Assembly (NCBI GenBank): GCA_013112575.1
Contig: JABFGG010000010.1
Coordinates: forward strand, 62,001-126,000
Source of the DNA: Chloroflexota bacterium
GTDB lineage: Bacteria > Chloroflexota > Anaerolineae > Anaerolineales > UBA11579
Reading direction: 5' to 3'
DNA length: 64,000 bases
Shown here: one piece after another, positions 16,737 to 25,729 of the stretch
Layout: each line of letters begins with the position of its first letter
How positions within the stretch are numbered: position 1 is the stretch's first letter
Program-made: the position numbers and the translations under genes
Notes under the pieces: model-generated
Seen by the model: only the letters and a program-made list of their open reading frames with translations
Told to the model about the DNA's origin: nothing
Databases searched by the model: none

Positions 16737-17770
16737 GTGCACCTTTGAAAATACTGGTTTATGGTGCTGGCGCTATCGGCACATATGTTGGTGGCAGCCT
16801 GGCCTTAAACGGGCACGAGGTCACTTTTCAGGAGATACCCCAAGCCGCTGAGTATCTACGAGAAAACGGTTTTCGCCTGAACATCGATGGTCAAACGAAA
16901 ACCATCATAGGTTCCAGTATCACAGCCTCCGTCAAGGAAAGCCTGGAACAGGGGCCTTTCGATGTATGTGTCTTCGCCCTCAAATCCTATGACACCGAAG
17001 CGGCTCTAAAACAGATCGCACCCCATTCAACAGATTTCCCCCCAATTCTTTGCCTGCAAAACGGCGTAGAGAACGAAGCCGCGATAACTGAGGTTCTGGG
17101 GCCAGATAAAGTCATTGCAGGCACCGTGACCTCTGCGTTGGGCAAGCCTGGCCCCGGAGAAGTGACCCTGGAGCGTTTACGCGGCGTTGGCATTGCTACC
17201 AACCATCCATTATCAAGGAAGCTCGCGGAAGCCTTCAATGAGGCCGGATTGAACGCACAGTTATTCCGCAACGCCGCCGCCATGAAATGGTCCAAGCTGC
17301 TCACCAATTTGCTCGCCAATGCTTCCTCAGCCATCCTCGATATGCCACCTGGTGAGATTTTTGCCAATCCCTCTCTTTACAAACTAGAGATCATGCAACT
17401 GCGAGAGGCGCTAGCCGTAATGCGTGCTCAAAACATCCCAGTGGTTGACCTACCTGGCACTCCTGTTCGCGCCCTGGCCTTTGCTGCCCGTTCTCTGCCA
17501 TTAGGGATTTCGCGTCCCTTGCTGACACGTGCTGTAGGGCGCGGCCGTGGGGCAAAGATGCCCTCATTCCACATCGATCTACACAGCGGCAGAGGGAAAA
17601 GCGAAGTTGGCTGGTTAAATGGCGTGGTGGCCGGGATTGGAAAAGAACTTAGCATCAAAACGCCTGTGAACCAATTGCTTGCCGAAACCCTAAGCCAGCT
17701 CACATCAGGCCAAATGCCCCTCGACAAGTATCAGCACAAAGCGAAAGATTTTCTCAGACAACTCCCCTGA
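16733..17770 (+). CDS. 2-dehydropantoate 2-reductase family protein
   Basis: 345 residues. The N-terminal Rossmann fold has GAGAIGTYVG at residues 11-20, and ILCLQNGVENE and the helix KWSKLLTNLLANASSAI with its catalytic Lys are family signatures. It should reduce ketopantoate to pantoate with NADPH in pantothenate synthesis, though ApbA/PanE paralogues with other 2-oxoacid substrates are common and no panB or panC lies nearby. It overlaps the phosphatase gene by 4 nt and ends the operon. Confidence 0.85.
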   Translation: MSAPLKILVYGAGAIGTYVGGSLALNGHEVTFQEIPQAAEYLRENGFRLNIDGQTKTIIGSSITASVKESLEQGPFDVCVFALKSYDTEAALKQIAPHSTDFPPILCLQNGVENEAAITEVLGPDKVIAGTVTSALGKPGPGEVTLERLRGVGIATNHPLSRKLAEAFNEAGLNAQLFRNAAAMKWSKLLTNLLANASSAILDMPPGEIFANPSLYKLEIMQLREALAVMRAQNIPVVDLPGTPVRALAFAARSLPLGISRPLLTRAVGRGRGAKMPSFHIDLHSGRGKSEVGWLNGVVAGIGKELSIKTPVNQLLAETLSQLTSGQMPLDKYQHKAKDFLRQLP

Positions 17771-17776
17771 AACCGC

Positions 17777-17805
17777 TTGACAAAGCAATCGCAATCTGAT
17801 ATTAT
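17777..17805 (+). promoter_or_regulatory. Consensus promoter for the membrane protein-winged helix operon
   Basis: TTGACA (17777-17782), a 17-nt spacer and TATTAT (17800-17805). The start site would fall near 17812, inside the first operator repeat. Confidence 0.85.
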
Positions 17806-17834
17806 CAAACTAGTTTGAATTGCAAACAAGTTTG
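17806..17834. promoter_or_regulatory. Two inverted-repeat operators overlapping the start site
   Basis: CAAAC-TA-GTTTG at 17806-17817 and CAAAC-AA-GTTTG at 17823-17834 are two copies of a 12-bp palindrome, 17 bp apart start to start, placed directly after the -10 box. They would block transcription if bound. The winged-helix protein encoded second in the operon is the likely binder (inference). Confidence 0.7.
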
Positions 17835-17845
17835 AGAGGACTTAG

Positions 17846-18472
17846 ATGACAGATCAGATTCGTTCCACAATCCAAAAAACACGTGCTTATTGGTTTTCCG
17901 ACGGCATCGCTGAATTACTTATCGGCACGCTTTTCGTGATCGCAGCTTTATTCATGCTCATTCAGTTGCTCGCTCCGCCCGCCATTCGCGGCTTTGCTTC
18001 TTTGGGCTTTCCACTAGTCATACTCTTTGGTAGCTTTATGTCACGGAAATTGATCATGCGCTTCAAAGAGCGTATCACCTACCCGCGCACAGGGTATATT
18101 GAATACCAAAAACCGAGTGGTTTCCGTATCCCATTTGCCTTGATCATGGGTCTGGTTTTCGGGGCTTTGATTGCCTGGTTGATCACCAGTGCAGATGGCT
18201 CTGCGATCATTGACTGGATGCCAATCATCCAAGGGTTTGTGGTTGCTTTGATCTGGGTAATGATCGCTTATCAAGGTGGTGGAATTACCCGCCTCTACGG
18301 GGTTGCCCTGGTTTCTATCATGCTGGGTTTCATCCAAAAACTCATATGGAAAAGCGAGATGCTTGGCAGTGTCTTCTTTTTCAGTTTTCTTGGCCTGATA
18401 CTTATCATTTCAGGAGGACTGACTCTGCGCAGTTTCCTGGAAACCAACCAGATTGCAGAACACACCGAATAA
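17846..18472 (+). CDS. Membrane protein of unknown function, paired with a winged-helix regulator
   Basis: 208 residues with about six hydrophobic helices and a basic loop (MSRKLIMRFKERITYPRTGY) near residue 75. GAGAGGACTTAG precedes the ATG at 17846. I do not know a named family; such membrane proteins are often coded next to small HTH_34-type regulators. Its TAA overlaps the regulator's ATG (TAATG), which implies coupled translation and joint dosage. Regulated by the promoter and operators just upstream. Confidence 0.75.
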   Translation: MTDQIRSTIQKTRAYWFSDGIAELLIGTLFVIAALFMLIQLLAPPAIRGFASLGFPLVILFGSFMSRKLIMRFKERITYPRTGYIEYQKPSGFRIPFALIMGLVFGALIAWLITSADGSAIIDWMPIIQGFVVALIWVMIAYQGGGITRLYGVALVSIMLGFIQKLIWKSEMLGSVFFFSFLGLILIISGGLTLRSFLETNQIAEHTE

Positions 18473-18780
18473 TGGCCAGCGAATTTAGCAAACTCGCCGA
18501 ATTGGATCGTGTCATCCATTCCCCGGCACGCTTGATGGTGGTCTCGATCCTGACCGCCGTGAATAAGGCCGACTTCCTATACCTGCTTCGCGAAACCGAA
18601 TTGACAAAAGGCAACCTCTCCACCCATTTATCCAAGCTGGAAGAAGCCGGATACATTATTGTGGAGAAAACCTACAAGGGCAAGGTGCCGCTAACTTTAT
18701 ACAGCCTCACTAAAGCAGGCAAACAAGCCTTTAAAGGTTACCGTAAGCAGCTCAAGTACATCATCGATAATACGGCATAA
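18472..18780 (+). CDS. Winged-helix transcriptional regulator (HTH_34/MarR-like)
   Basis: 102 residues from ATG 18472, which overlaps the upstream stop by one base. ELDRVIHSPARLMVVSILTAV and LTKGNLSTHLSKLEEAGYI are the classic ArsR/MarR-like helix-turn-helix of the HTH_34 family, followed by the wing YKGKVPLTLYSLTKAG. There is no extra sensor domain. It is likely an autorepressor acting on the paired palindromes at 17806-17834; the signal is unknown. Confidence 0.85.
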   Translation: MASEFSKLAELDRVIHSPARLMVVSILTAVNKADFLYLLRETELTKGNLSTHLSKLEEAGYIIVEKTYKGKVPLTLYSLTKAGKQAFKGYRKQLKYIIDNTA

Positions 18781-18810
18781 AGACAACACTCGTCTAGACA
18801 TGCGGTAAAA

Positions 18811-18844
18811 TCTCCTTCGTCTTTGCCACCACAGACGAAGGAGA
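18811..18844 (+). promoter_or_regulatory. 12-bp hairpin sequestering the ribosome-binding site of the acyl-CoA synthetase
   Basis: TCTCCTTCGTCT (18811-18822) pairs perfectly with AGACGAAGGAGA (18833-18844) around a 10-nt loop. The 3' arm contains the AAGGAGA Shine-Dalgarno of the gene starting at ATG 18849. No T-run follows, so it is not a terminator. Confidence 0.75.
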
Positions 18845-18848
18845 TAGC

Positions 18849-20804
18849 ATGCCGGACCAGTTTGATTTTGGGGGAGATATCGTATGGCGTCCCACTGAAG
18901 AACACATCAATAATGCCCGCCTGACGGCATTCATGCAACAGCACAATATCAACAGCTTCAACGATTTAATGCAGCGCTCGACCGAAGATGTAGCCTGGTT
19001 CACCGAAGCCGTACTCAACTTCCTTGATATTCAATTTTATAAAGACTATTCCCAGGTAGTTGACCTTAGCAAAGGCATCCAATGGCCGGATTGGGTTCCT
19101 GGCGCTGAGATGAACATCGTCCACAACTGCCTAGACAAATACATCGGTACCGAGACTGAAAACCAGCCCGCTTTCATCTGGGAAGCTGAAGAAGGTCACA
19201 GCAAATCTTTGACCTACGGCGAGCTTTACAAAAAGGTCAACCAGACCGCCAATGCCCTCCGTTCCCTCGGGCTCGGCAAAGGTGATGCCATCGGCATCTA
19301 CATGCCCATGACCCCCGAGATCGTAGTTGCCCTGCTGGCGATAGCCAAGATCGGGGGTATTATTTTGCCCCTCTTCTCCGGCTATGGCGTCAGCGCGGTG
19401 GTCACTCGTCTGGCAGATGCAGACGCCAGGGCACTCTTTACTGCAGATGGTTTCTTCCGTCGCAGCCAGCCGGTTGCAATGAAGCCCACTGCCGACGAGG
19501 CTGCCAAGCAGGTTCCCACGCTGGAGCACATGATCGTCATCCACCGCGCCGACCTGGATGTGCCCATGCAAGCCGGGCGCGACCAATGGTGGGATGACCT
19601 CATTCCTCACCAACCCACAGAAGCCGAAACGGAACGCACCAGCGCCGAAGACACCATCATGGTGATCTACACCTCAGGAACCACGGGCACACCCAAAGGT
19701 GCAGTTCACACCCATGCTGGCTTTCCTATCAAGGCCGCGCAGGACATGGCCTTCGGTACCGACGTGCGTCCGGGTGATGTGATCTATTGGATGACCGATA
19801 TGGGCTGGATGATGGGCCCCTGGCTGGTCTTTGGCTCCCTTATCCTTGGCTCCACTTTTTTCATCTACGATGGTGCGCCAGATTATCCCGCCCCGGATCG
19901 CTTGTGGGATATGGTTGCAAAGCACAACATCACCCAACTGGGGGTGTCCCCCACCCTCATTCGGGCCCTCATCCCCCACGGTGAGGAGCACTTCAAGAAG
20001 CATGACCTCTCCAAGCTCAAGTACTTTGCTTCTACTGGTGAACCCTGGAACCCCGGCCCCTGGATGTGGCTCTTCGAGCAGGTCGGCGAAAGCAAACTGC
20101 CCATCATCAACTATTCTGGCGGCACAGAGATCTCCGGCGGCATCGTTATGGGCAATCCATTGCTGCCCCTCAAGCCAGCGGCATTCTCCGGCCCTTGCCC
20201 CGGCATCGCTGCTGATGTATTCGATGAGGATGGCAACTCTGTCATCAACCAGGTTGGCGAGTTGGTCATCAAGGCCCCCTGGATAGGTATGACGCGTGGC
20301 TTCTGGAAAGACCCTGACCGCTACATCGACACTTATTGGTCCCGCTGGGATGACGTTTGGGTGCATGGCGACTTTGCTGCCGTCGACAACGATGGCCTGT
20401 GGTACATTCTGGGTCGCTCTGACGACACTATCAAGATCGCCGGAAAACGTTTAGGCCCTGCCGAGGTCGAGTCTATTGCTATCAGCCATACTGCTGTGGT
20501 CGAAGCTGGCGCGATTGGCGTGCCCCACGAGATCAAAGGCAGTAAACTGGTGCTCTTCTGTGTACTCAACCCAGATGCCGAAGCCAATGATGAATTACGC
20601 GATGAACTCAAGCAGATGATCGTCAATGCCATGGGCAAGCCGCTGGCCCCCAAAGCTATTCTCTTCGTCAGCGACCTGCCTAAAACACGCAATGCCAAGG
20701 TCATGCGCCGCATGGTGCGCTCGGCTTATTTAGGCGAAGACCCAGGGGATACTTCCTCCCTTGTCAACCCGGAGGCCGTGGAAGAGATCAAAGATGCCAA
20801 GTAA
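18849..20804 (+). CDS. Acetyl-CoA synthetase-like AMP-forming acyl-CoA synthetase
   Basis: 651 residues, the length of acetyl/propionyl-CoA synthetases. ANL-family motifs are present: IYTSGTTGTPKGAVHTH (A3), TDMGWMMGP in the substrate pocket region, YSGGTEISGG (A5), WVHGDFAAVDNDGLWYILGR, and the C-terminal PKTRNAKVMRR with the catalytic Lys. It activates a short carboxylic acid to acyl-AMP and then acyl-CoA; acetate or propionate is likely but not certain. The start is fixed by AAGGAGA, which is buried in a hairpin. Confidence 0.88.
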   Translation: MPDQFDFGGDIVWRPTEEHINNARLTAFMQQHNINSFNDLMQRSTEDVAWFTEAVLNFLDIQFYKDYSQVVDLSKGIQWPDWVPGAEMNIVHNCLDKYIGTETENQPAFIWEAEEGHSKSLTYGELYKKVNQTANALRSLGLGKGDAIGIYMPMTPEIVVALLAIAKIGGIILPLFSGYGVSAVVTRLADADARALFTADGFFRRSQPVAMKPTADEAAKQVPTLEHMIVIHRADLDVPMQAGRDQWWDDLIPHQPTEAETERTSAEDTIMVIYTSGTTGTPKGAVHTHAGFPIKAAQDMAFGTDVRPGDVIYWMTDMGWMMGPWLVFGSLILGSTFFIYDGAPDYPAPDRLWDMVAKHNITQLGVSPTLIRALIPHGEEHFKKHDLSKLKYFASTGEPWNPGPWMWLFEQVGESKLPIINYSGGTEISGGIVMGNPLLPLKPAAFSGPCPGIAADVFDEDGNSVINQVGELVIKAPWIGMTRGFWKDPDRYIDTYWSRWDDVWVHGDFAAVDNDGLWYILGRSDDTIKIAGKRLGPAEVESIAISHTAVVEAGAIGVPHEIKGSKLVLFCVLNPDAEANDELRDELKQMIVNAMGKPLAPKAILFVSDLPKTRNAKVMRRMVRSAYLGEDPGDTSSLVNPEAVEEIKDAK

Positions 20805-20817
20805 GAGGAGGTTCTAA

Positions 20818-21699
20818 ATGGATGGACCAGCAGGTAGACTGGTAGAAGCTTTGAATAGTGTAGTAGACGGCATACTCAATATGTTTGCAATGCTTTTTGA
20901 GCTAGTCGCGCAGTTAATAAACATACTGCCACAGATTCCTAGGTGGGCTATTGACATTTTGCTCAATAATCCTCCAGATATAACTTTCTCACCAAATGTA
21001 ACCGCCCCAAATATAAATATTGATACTCAACTCGCTTTAGGGACAATCTCAATAACTTTGGCTTTCTTACCTGCAGTTGCTTTATCTTTAGTATATCCAT
21101 ACTATGTCCTTGACAAGGTGATGAACTGGAAATCAAATATCGATTTATGGGACACTGACAGAAGGATTTATGACAGCCAATTAAGGTTAATAGATCTCCT
21201 TAGCTTCCACCGCTATCCCGAAAATGATCCACGGAAAAAAGTGGAGCTTATTGGCTATGGAGCTGCAGGCATCTTTGTTGGCATTGTTGTAGGGATACTA
21301 GCTCCTAGGTACCTAGGATTGAATGGGGGTTGGGCAATAACCCTTTATCTAATGGGAGCAGCCATTTTCTGCGCAATTGGAGTTGGATCATTAAGTTCAA
21401 AAGCCTGGGGAGGAATGGGATTTGGGCTTGGATTAATAATTTTTGCAATATTTTGTGAAATCGTTCTGTTGCTATTTGGAATGAATGCCAACCATTTCAT
21501 CATCAAAATCTTATTGTTGATTATCCTTTGTGCATCATCTTTATTGTTAGCTACTTATTTTTCAATGACACCGCAGGAAAATGACAACTCTGCAAAAAAG
21601 CCAAGGGTTTTAGAAAGAGTTTCATTCCTGTTGGCCGCAATCCTTGCAGTGTGGGAATTTCTGAATATTCTCCTCGACCTATTTGGAAAAGTTATATAA
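20818..21699 (+). CDS. AT-rich multi-pass membrane protein, unrecognised
   Basis: 293 residues with GAGGAGG before ATG 20818. About seven hydrophobic segments are visible, including a long pair around residues 150-225. A soluble-looking stretch at about 105-140 (DTDRRIYDSQLRLIDLLSFH) interrupts them. I do not recognise the family. Codon use is clearly more AT-rich than in the flanking synthetase and dehydrogenase genes, which suggests recent acquisition. Only 13 nt separate it from the synthetase stop. Confidence 0.6.
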   Translation: MDGPAGRLVEALNSVVDGILNMFAMLFELVAQLINILPQIPRWAIDILLNNPPDITFSPNVTAPNINIDTQLALGTISITLAFLPAVALSLVYPYYVLDKVMNWKSNIDLWDTDRRIYDSQLRLIDLLSFHRYPENDPRKKVELIGYGAAGIFVGIVVGILAPRYLGLNGGWAITLYLMGAAIFCAIGVGSLSSKAWGGMGFGLGLIIFAIFCEIVLLLFGMNANHFIIKILLLIILCASSLLLATYFSMTPQENDNSAKKPRVLERVSFLLAAILAVWEFLNILLDLFGKVI

Positions 21700-21733
21700 G
21701 TCTCGTATGCAAACAAAAAAATTAGGAGTGTGA

Positions 21734-22885
21734 ATGAACTTCGATCTGACCGAAGAACAACGCCTGTGGAAAGACACCGTGCATGATTTTGTTGCCAAAG
21801 AAGTCAAACCGAAAGCACAGGAAGTTGCCGAAAAAGGGGAATTCAACTGGGAAGCCACTCGCAAAATGGGGCCATTGGGCTTATTAGGGCTCAACGTACC
21901 CGAAGAATTTGGCGGCACCGGCATTGACGCCATCAGCGCCGCAATCGCCATCGAAGAACTCGGCAGGGGTTGCGGCAGCACGGCCTTATCCATCGCTGCC
22001 CACAATGGTCTGGGTTGCGCTCCCATCGCTAACTTCGGCTCGGATGAACTTAAACAACGTTTTTTACCGGATGTTGCCAGCGGCAAAGGCCAATTGACCG
22101 CCCTGGCACTCACCGAACCCGACGCCGGCTCTGACCTCAAGGGTGGCGTGACAACCCGCGCCGAACTGGATGGAGATGAATGGCTCATCAATGGCGCCAA
22201 GATGTGGACCACCAACGCCAGCATCGCCGACTTCATCGTTACACTCGTGCGCACAGATCCGGACGGCGGCTCCAACGCCCTCAGCCTTGTCGTGGTTCCC
22301 ACAGATAGTGAGGGCCTCAGCATCGGCCCACCTGAAAAGAAGATGGGCCTGATGGGGTCCCCCACCCATGCTGTCACTTACGAGAATGTGTGTGTGCCCA
22401 AAAATAACCTGGTAGGTGAAGAAGGTAAAGGCTTGCAATACACCCTGGCAACCCTGGACGGCGGGCGTATTGGTATCGGCGCATTATCTGTGGGATTGGC
22501 GCAGGCTGCCCTGGATGCAGCCGTTGGCTATGCGCAAGAAAGAGAGACTTTTGGGCAACCCATCTCCAACTACCAGGCTATCCAATGGATGCTGGCTGAT
22601 GCCGAAACCGAGATCAACGCCGCTCGCCTGATGGTTTACAATGCAGCCTACCAGAAGGAATTAGGCCGCCCCTTTGCCAAAGCCGCTGCTATGGCCAAAC
22701 TTTTCGCCACTGAGATGGCCGAGCGCGTTTGCCGCAATGCTATCCAGATATATGGTGGGTACGGCTATAGTCGTGAATTCCCTGTGGAGAGTATCTACCG
22801 CGATGCTCGCCTCATGACCATTGGTGAAGGCACAAGTGAGGTGCAGAGGATGGTAATTTCTAGGCATTTGTTACAAGAGAATTGA
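21734..22885 (+). CDS. Acyl-CoA dehydrogenase
   Basis: 383 residues, the usual short/medium-chain ACAD size. It is an FAD enzyme that oxidises acyl-CoA to 2-enoyl-CoA and passes electrons to ETF. ALTEPDAGSD and WTTNASIADF are the FAD/substrate signatures; YGGYGYSREFPVES and IGEGTSEVQR near the C-terminus keep the Glu that serves as catalytic base in most family members. AGGAG precedes the ATG. With the nearby acyl-CoA synthetase it may belong to fatty or branched acid oxidation; no ETF genes are in the window. Confidence 0.93.
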   Translation: MNFDLTEEQRLWKDTVHDFVAKEVKPKAQEVAEKGEFNWEATRKMGPLGLLGLNVPEEFGGTGIDAISAAIAIEELGRGCGSTALSIAAHNGLGCAPIANFGSDELKQRFLPDVASGKGQLTALALTEPDAGSDLKGGVTTRAELDGDEWLINGAKMWTTNASIADFIVTLVRTDPDGGSNALSLVVVPTDSEGLSIGPPEKKMGLMGSPTHAVTYENVCVPKNNLVGEEGKGLQYTLATLDGGRIGIGALSVGLAQAALDAAVGYAQERETFGQPISNYQAIQWMLADAETEINAARLMVYNAAYQKELGRPFAKAAAMAKLFATEMAERVCRNAIQIYGGYGYSREFPVESIYRDARLMTIGEGTSEVQRMVISRHLLQEN

Positions 22886-22909
22886 TTATAAATAAGGGGT
22901 GATTTCATC

Positions 22910-23425
22910 ATGGCAACCGAAAATAAGAGAGACATCAAAAAGGCCCGACGAGACTTTTTGGTATACCTAATAATATTGATTCTTATTCCAATCTGTGCAT
23001 TTACTCGTAGTTGGATAAAGCAATTGAATATAGGCAGAAGACTCCTGGCCCAAGAAGCAACAAGTTACAATCCCCAACCCACAAGTGATTTGATAGGAAA
23101 TGTAGGTATATCCTTACCAGAATCAGCTCGGGATGTCTATGAATACGGCTATGGACTGAATGCAGTTTACACTATGGTGCGCTTTACAATCGATGCTGAA
23201 GACCTTGATGAAATTATCGAGAGTTCGATTTGTGAAGAACCTTTAGTGCAAGTACCCCCAGAGAATTATGCTGGTGGGCTTGATGATACAGACTGGTGGC
23301 TGCCAGAGAAGGCTACTATTTTGATGCAATGTGATGGATTTACAGAGAATTTTTGGCAATCCATCTTAGTGGATATGAGTAACCCACAAGAATTTATCAT
23401 ATACGCCACCAGTAGTTTTGGGTAA
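22910..23425 (+). CDS. Hypothetical protein with N-terminal membrane anchor
   Basis: 171 residues; GGGGTGAT precedes ATG 22910. One hydrophobic segment at about residues 18-35 follows a basic N-terminus (KRDIKKARRD), so it is probably anchored with the rest outside. Two Cys in the outer part (SSICEE and LMQCDG) could form a disulfide. AT-rich relative to the acyl-CoA dehydrogenase upstream. I do not recognise the family. Confidence 0.55.
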   Translation: MATENKRDIKKARRDFLVYLIILILIPICAFTRSWIKQLNIGRRLLAQEATSYNPQPTSDLIGNVGISLPESARDVYEYGYGLNAVYTMVRFTIDAEDLDEIIESSICEEPLVQVPPENYAGGLDDTDWWLPEKATILMQCDGFTENFWQSILVDMSNPQEFIIYATSSFG

Positions 23426-23437
23426 TCACAAAAGCTT

Positions 23438-23899
23438 ATGAACACATACTCAGTCGAAGTAAAGAAAACCGTCGATTTTATGAAGGCAATAGTGCAACAA
23501 ATTGATGGTCAAGCAAACCTATCACTCGAAGGTGATCTCTCTAACCTTGAAAATATTGATATCCAGGCAAAGGTCGATGAAGAAACCACATCCGTAAAAA
23601 GACACACAATCTGGCCCACATTAGATTTCGCAGTGATAAGAATCAATGAAGGCAATAAAGAAAAGATTATCCAGCACCTATTCCCCCAGATCGGCCTTAA
23701 AACCAAGGTCGATCATGTTCAAATAGAAAAAGACGGGAAATTGATTATGGCAGCCTATGACAGGTTTGACCCTGACTGTGTCTGGATTGGGGATTGGATT
23801 GGAGAAGGTGAATTACAGTCCTTGATTGAAGCCGAGATTATTAGCTCATTTACTGAACAAAAAATGGAAAATTGGGGCTTCCGTACTTGGAAGCCCTAA
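23438..23899 (+). CDS. Hypothetical soluble protein
   Basis: 153 residues. It starts 12 nt after the previous stop, with no clear Shine-Dalgarno, and shares the AT-rich composition of its neighbours. The sequence is mixed alpha/beta with no signal peptide or membrane helix; DPDCVWIGDWIGEGELQSLI is its most distinctive part. I do not recognise it. It may be cotranscribed with the gene at 22910. Confidence 0.5.
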   Translation: MNTYSVEVKKTVDFMKAIVQQIDGQANLSLEGDLSNLENIDIQAKVDEETTSVKRHTIWPTLDFAVIRINEGNKEKIIQHLFPQIGLKTKVDHVQIEKDGKLIMAAYDRFDPDCVWIGDWIGEGELQSLIEAEIISSFTEQKMENWGFRTWKP

Positions 23900-23903
23900 C
23901 TAG

Positions 23904-23933
23904 TCATCTGTGTTCATCCGCCTTCATCTGCGG
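23904..23933. repeat. Three-copy 10-bp tandem repeat
   Basis: TCATCTGTGT, TCATCCGCCT and TCATCTGCGG follow each other without gaps between two convergent genes. This resembles the short TCATCTG-type intergenic repeats seen in many bacterial genomes; no function is implied. Confidence 0.5.
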
Positions 23934-23950
23934 TTCCCTCCCCTTATCCC

Positions 23951-25705
23951 CTACTCGTCCGCCCCCACCAACTCCGACCATTTACCGTGAATACCATCAT
24001 CGGTGACACCGAAGTAAAAGCGGTAGTTGCTGTTATCGCGCTGCACGAGGTCATAGCGTTCGGTTTTGCCCTGTTTATAGCTGCGCAACAAACCCAATTC
24101 GCCGCGCCACTCGGAAGCCGCTTTTTTGCGGTCCTTGGGGATTTTGTCATAACTTGTGATCGCATAAGCCCACAAGCTGCGCGCTGATTTCTGCGTCACA
24201 TTCTTGACCATACTACCATTGCGTAGGTCGCGCACTGTATAGTACTTGGTCCCATTGCGCTCGTTAACACCCACAACCTCGACTCCCGTACGTGGTGCAT
24301 CCAGGCTTGTATCTTCTATCTCAACCGGCATCTCTGGTCGAGTTTCCACCAGGCTGACTGCTTCTTGTGGATCAATCACAACGGCTAATGGTGCAACCTG
24401 CTCCTTGCGGTTGACCAGTTCCACGATCTCATCACGAACAGCCAGGCCGGTTTCAGACTCGGCCCGCACGTAGATCTTGTTGTCATCCACTGCGTAAGGA
24501 GGGTCTTCACCACGCGGCACCAACACCCGTAAGATGTCTTTACCGCCCGTCTTATGGGCATCCACGGTACAGTGCAAAGGCGGGCTGATGCGGTTACTGA
24601 TCTCGGATTCCAGGTCAGTAATTGCACGTGCCGTCCCCTTGATCCCAACCACTTGCTGCTTGGGATCAGCTGATAGACCCAGGTACAGCGTGCCACCATT
24701 CGTGTTCGCAAATGCACACACATCGGCAATCACCGCATACAGGTTGCCGCCTCGCTTGGTCATATTCTCGTGAAAATCCTGGATGATATTGCTGCCTTCA
24801 TCACGGGCAGAACGCACAAAATCGTACTCAGCCTGCCCCTTTTGCTTGCGACGTGGGCGCGTTCTCGCAAAGTCATTACTTTCGAACAGCCCCTTCAAAG
24901 CCTCGAAGGAAACCTCAGGCAACAAGACCTCGGTCACACGGTCCCCCACGCCCAGGTTCTTTTGCCGTTTGGGGTCAGCTTCCAACCGGTGGGCATCCGA
25001 ACCCTGTATGGCATGCATGCGCCTTGGATATTCCGGCTTGGTGCCGCTGAAGAACCGCGCCGTCGAACGACGTCCACGGCTTTCAAGGTCAGTGACTTCC
25101 AGGGCATGTAAATTCGGGTCCTGGGTGTAAGCGATCTTGGTCTGCCCACCAAAGGCAAAACCGCGCATCGCTACTCCATTGGTGGAGTTGGCATGTGCCG
25201 CGATGGCAATCCCACCAGCTTCATTGATCAGGCGATAAGCCGTCAGCACATCAGCAGAGGCCCCCACAGTAGCCGAACCTTCGTCCAACTGGTCAGGGGG
25301 GATATTGAGGCTCAAGAGCAAATGCTCGATCTCTCGCACTGGTTTTTCCGGGGAGAAAATGCCCAGGATGTGAAAGCCAAAAGTGGCCGTAAATTCAAAT
25401 CCCGGCAAGACCTTGATCTTACCCAATATGCGTTCGTACTCACCTAAGCGAGCTTCCTCTTCCGGCAAAATGCGTTTGAGGCGTTGCAATAGGCGCAACT
25501 GCTCGACTTCATCCTGCAAGGCACGATAACCGGCCACAGTGTTGTGGTCGGTGAAAGCGATCATATCCAGGCCGCGCGCTTCAGCGCGTTTGAGTACGTC
25601 TAAATAAGTGGCATCCGCGATTTGATAATCGCTGGACGCCGGTGTATGTAAATGTAAATCCATGGAATACCATTGCATGGCATTCCGGCTTCGTTTTCTA
25701 GCCAT
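23951..25705 (-). CDS. PHP phosphoesterase domain fused to an AlbA_2 (Schlafen-type) domain
   Basis: 584 residues. The N-terminal PHP domain keeps its metal ligands: HLH at 18-20, D53-H54-N55, the Glu in PGFEFT, the His in AIAAHANS and GSDAHRLE. A linker leads to an AlbA_2-like domain at about residues 310-440 ([38 protein letters not shown]); the usual acidic EFK entry of that domain is not obvious. The last ~140 residues are unassigned. PHP domains hydrolyse phosphoesters and AlbA_2 binds nucleic acid, so a nuclease or nucleotide-phosphatase role is plausible. It follows the response regulator by 24 nt. Confidence 0.85.
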   Translation of the reverse strand: MARKRSRNAMQWYSMDLHLHTPASSDYQIADATYLDVLKRAEARGLDMIAFTDHNTVAGYRALQDEVEQLRLLQRLKRILPEEEARLGEYERILGKIKVLPGFEFTATFGFHILGIFSPEKPVREIEHLLLSLNIPPDQLDEGSATVGASADVLTAYRLINEAGGIAIAAHANSTNGVAMRGFAFGGQTKIAYTQDPNLHALEVTDLESRGRRSTARFFSGTKPEYPRRMHAIQGSDAHRLEADPKRQKNLGVGDRVTEVLLPEVSFEALKGLFESNDFARTRPRRKQKGQAEYDFVRSARDEGSNIIQDFHENMTKRGGNLYAVIADVCAFANTNGGTLYLGLSADPKQQVVGIKGTARAITDLESEISNRISPPLHCTVDAHKTGGKDILRVLVPRGEDPPYAVDDNKIYVRAESETGLAVRDEIVELVNRKEQVAPLAVVIDPQEAVSLVETRPEMPVEIEDTSLDAPRTGVEVVGVNERNGTKYYTVRDLRNGSMVKNVTQKSARSLWAYAITSYDKIPKDRKKAASEWRGELGLLRSYKQGKTERYDLVQRDNSNYRFYFGVTDDGIHGKWSELVGADE

Positions 25706-25729
25706 TGTGTTACTTTATAACTTCCAATT

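Noticed and set aside
18811-18844. Possible rho-independent terminator after the winged-helix gene
   Set aside because: No T-run follows the stem; the arm overlaps the next gene's Shine-Dalgarno instead.
23904-23933. CRISPR-like short repeats
   Set aside because: Only three adjacent 10-bp units without spacers.
23951-25705. Histidinol phosphatase or DNA polymerase PHP subunit
   Set aside because: The AlbA_2-like domain and extra C-terminus do not occur in either family.
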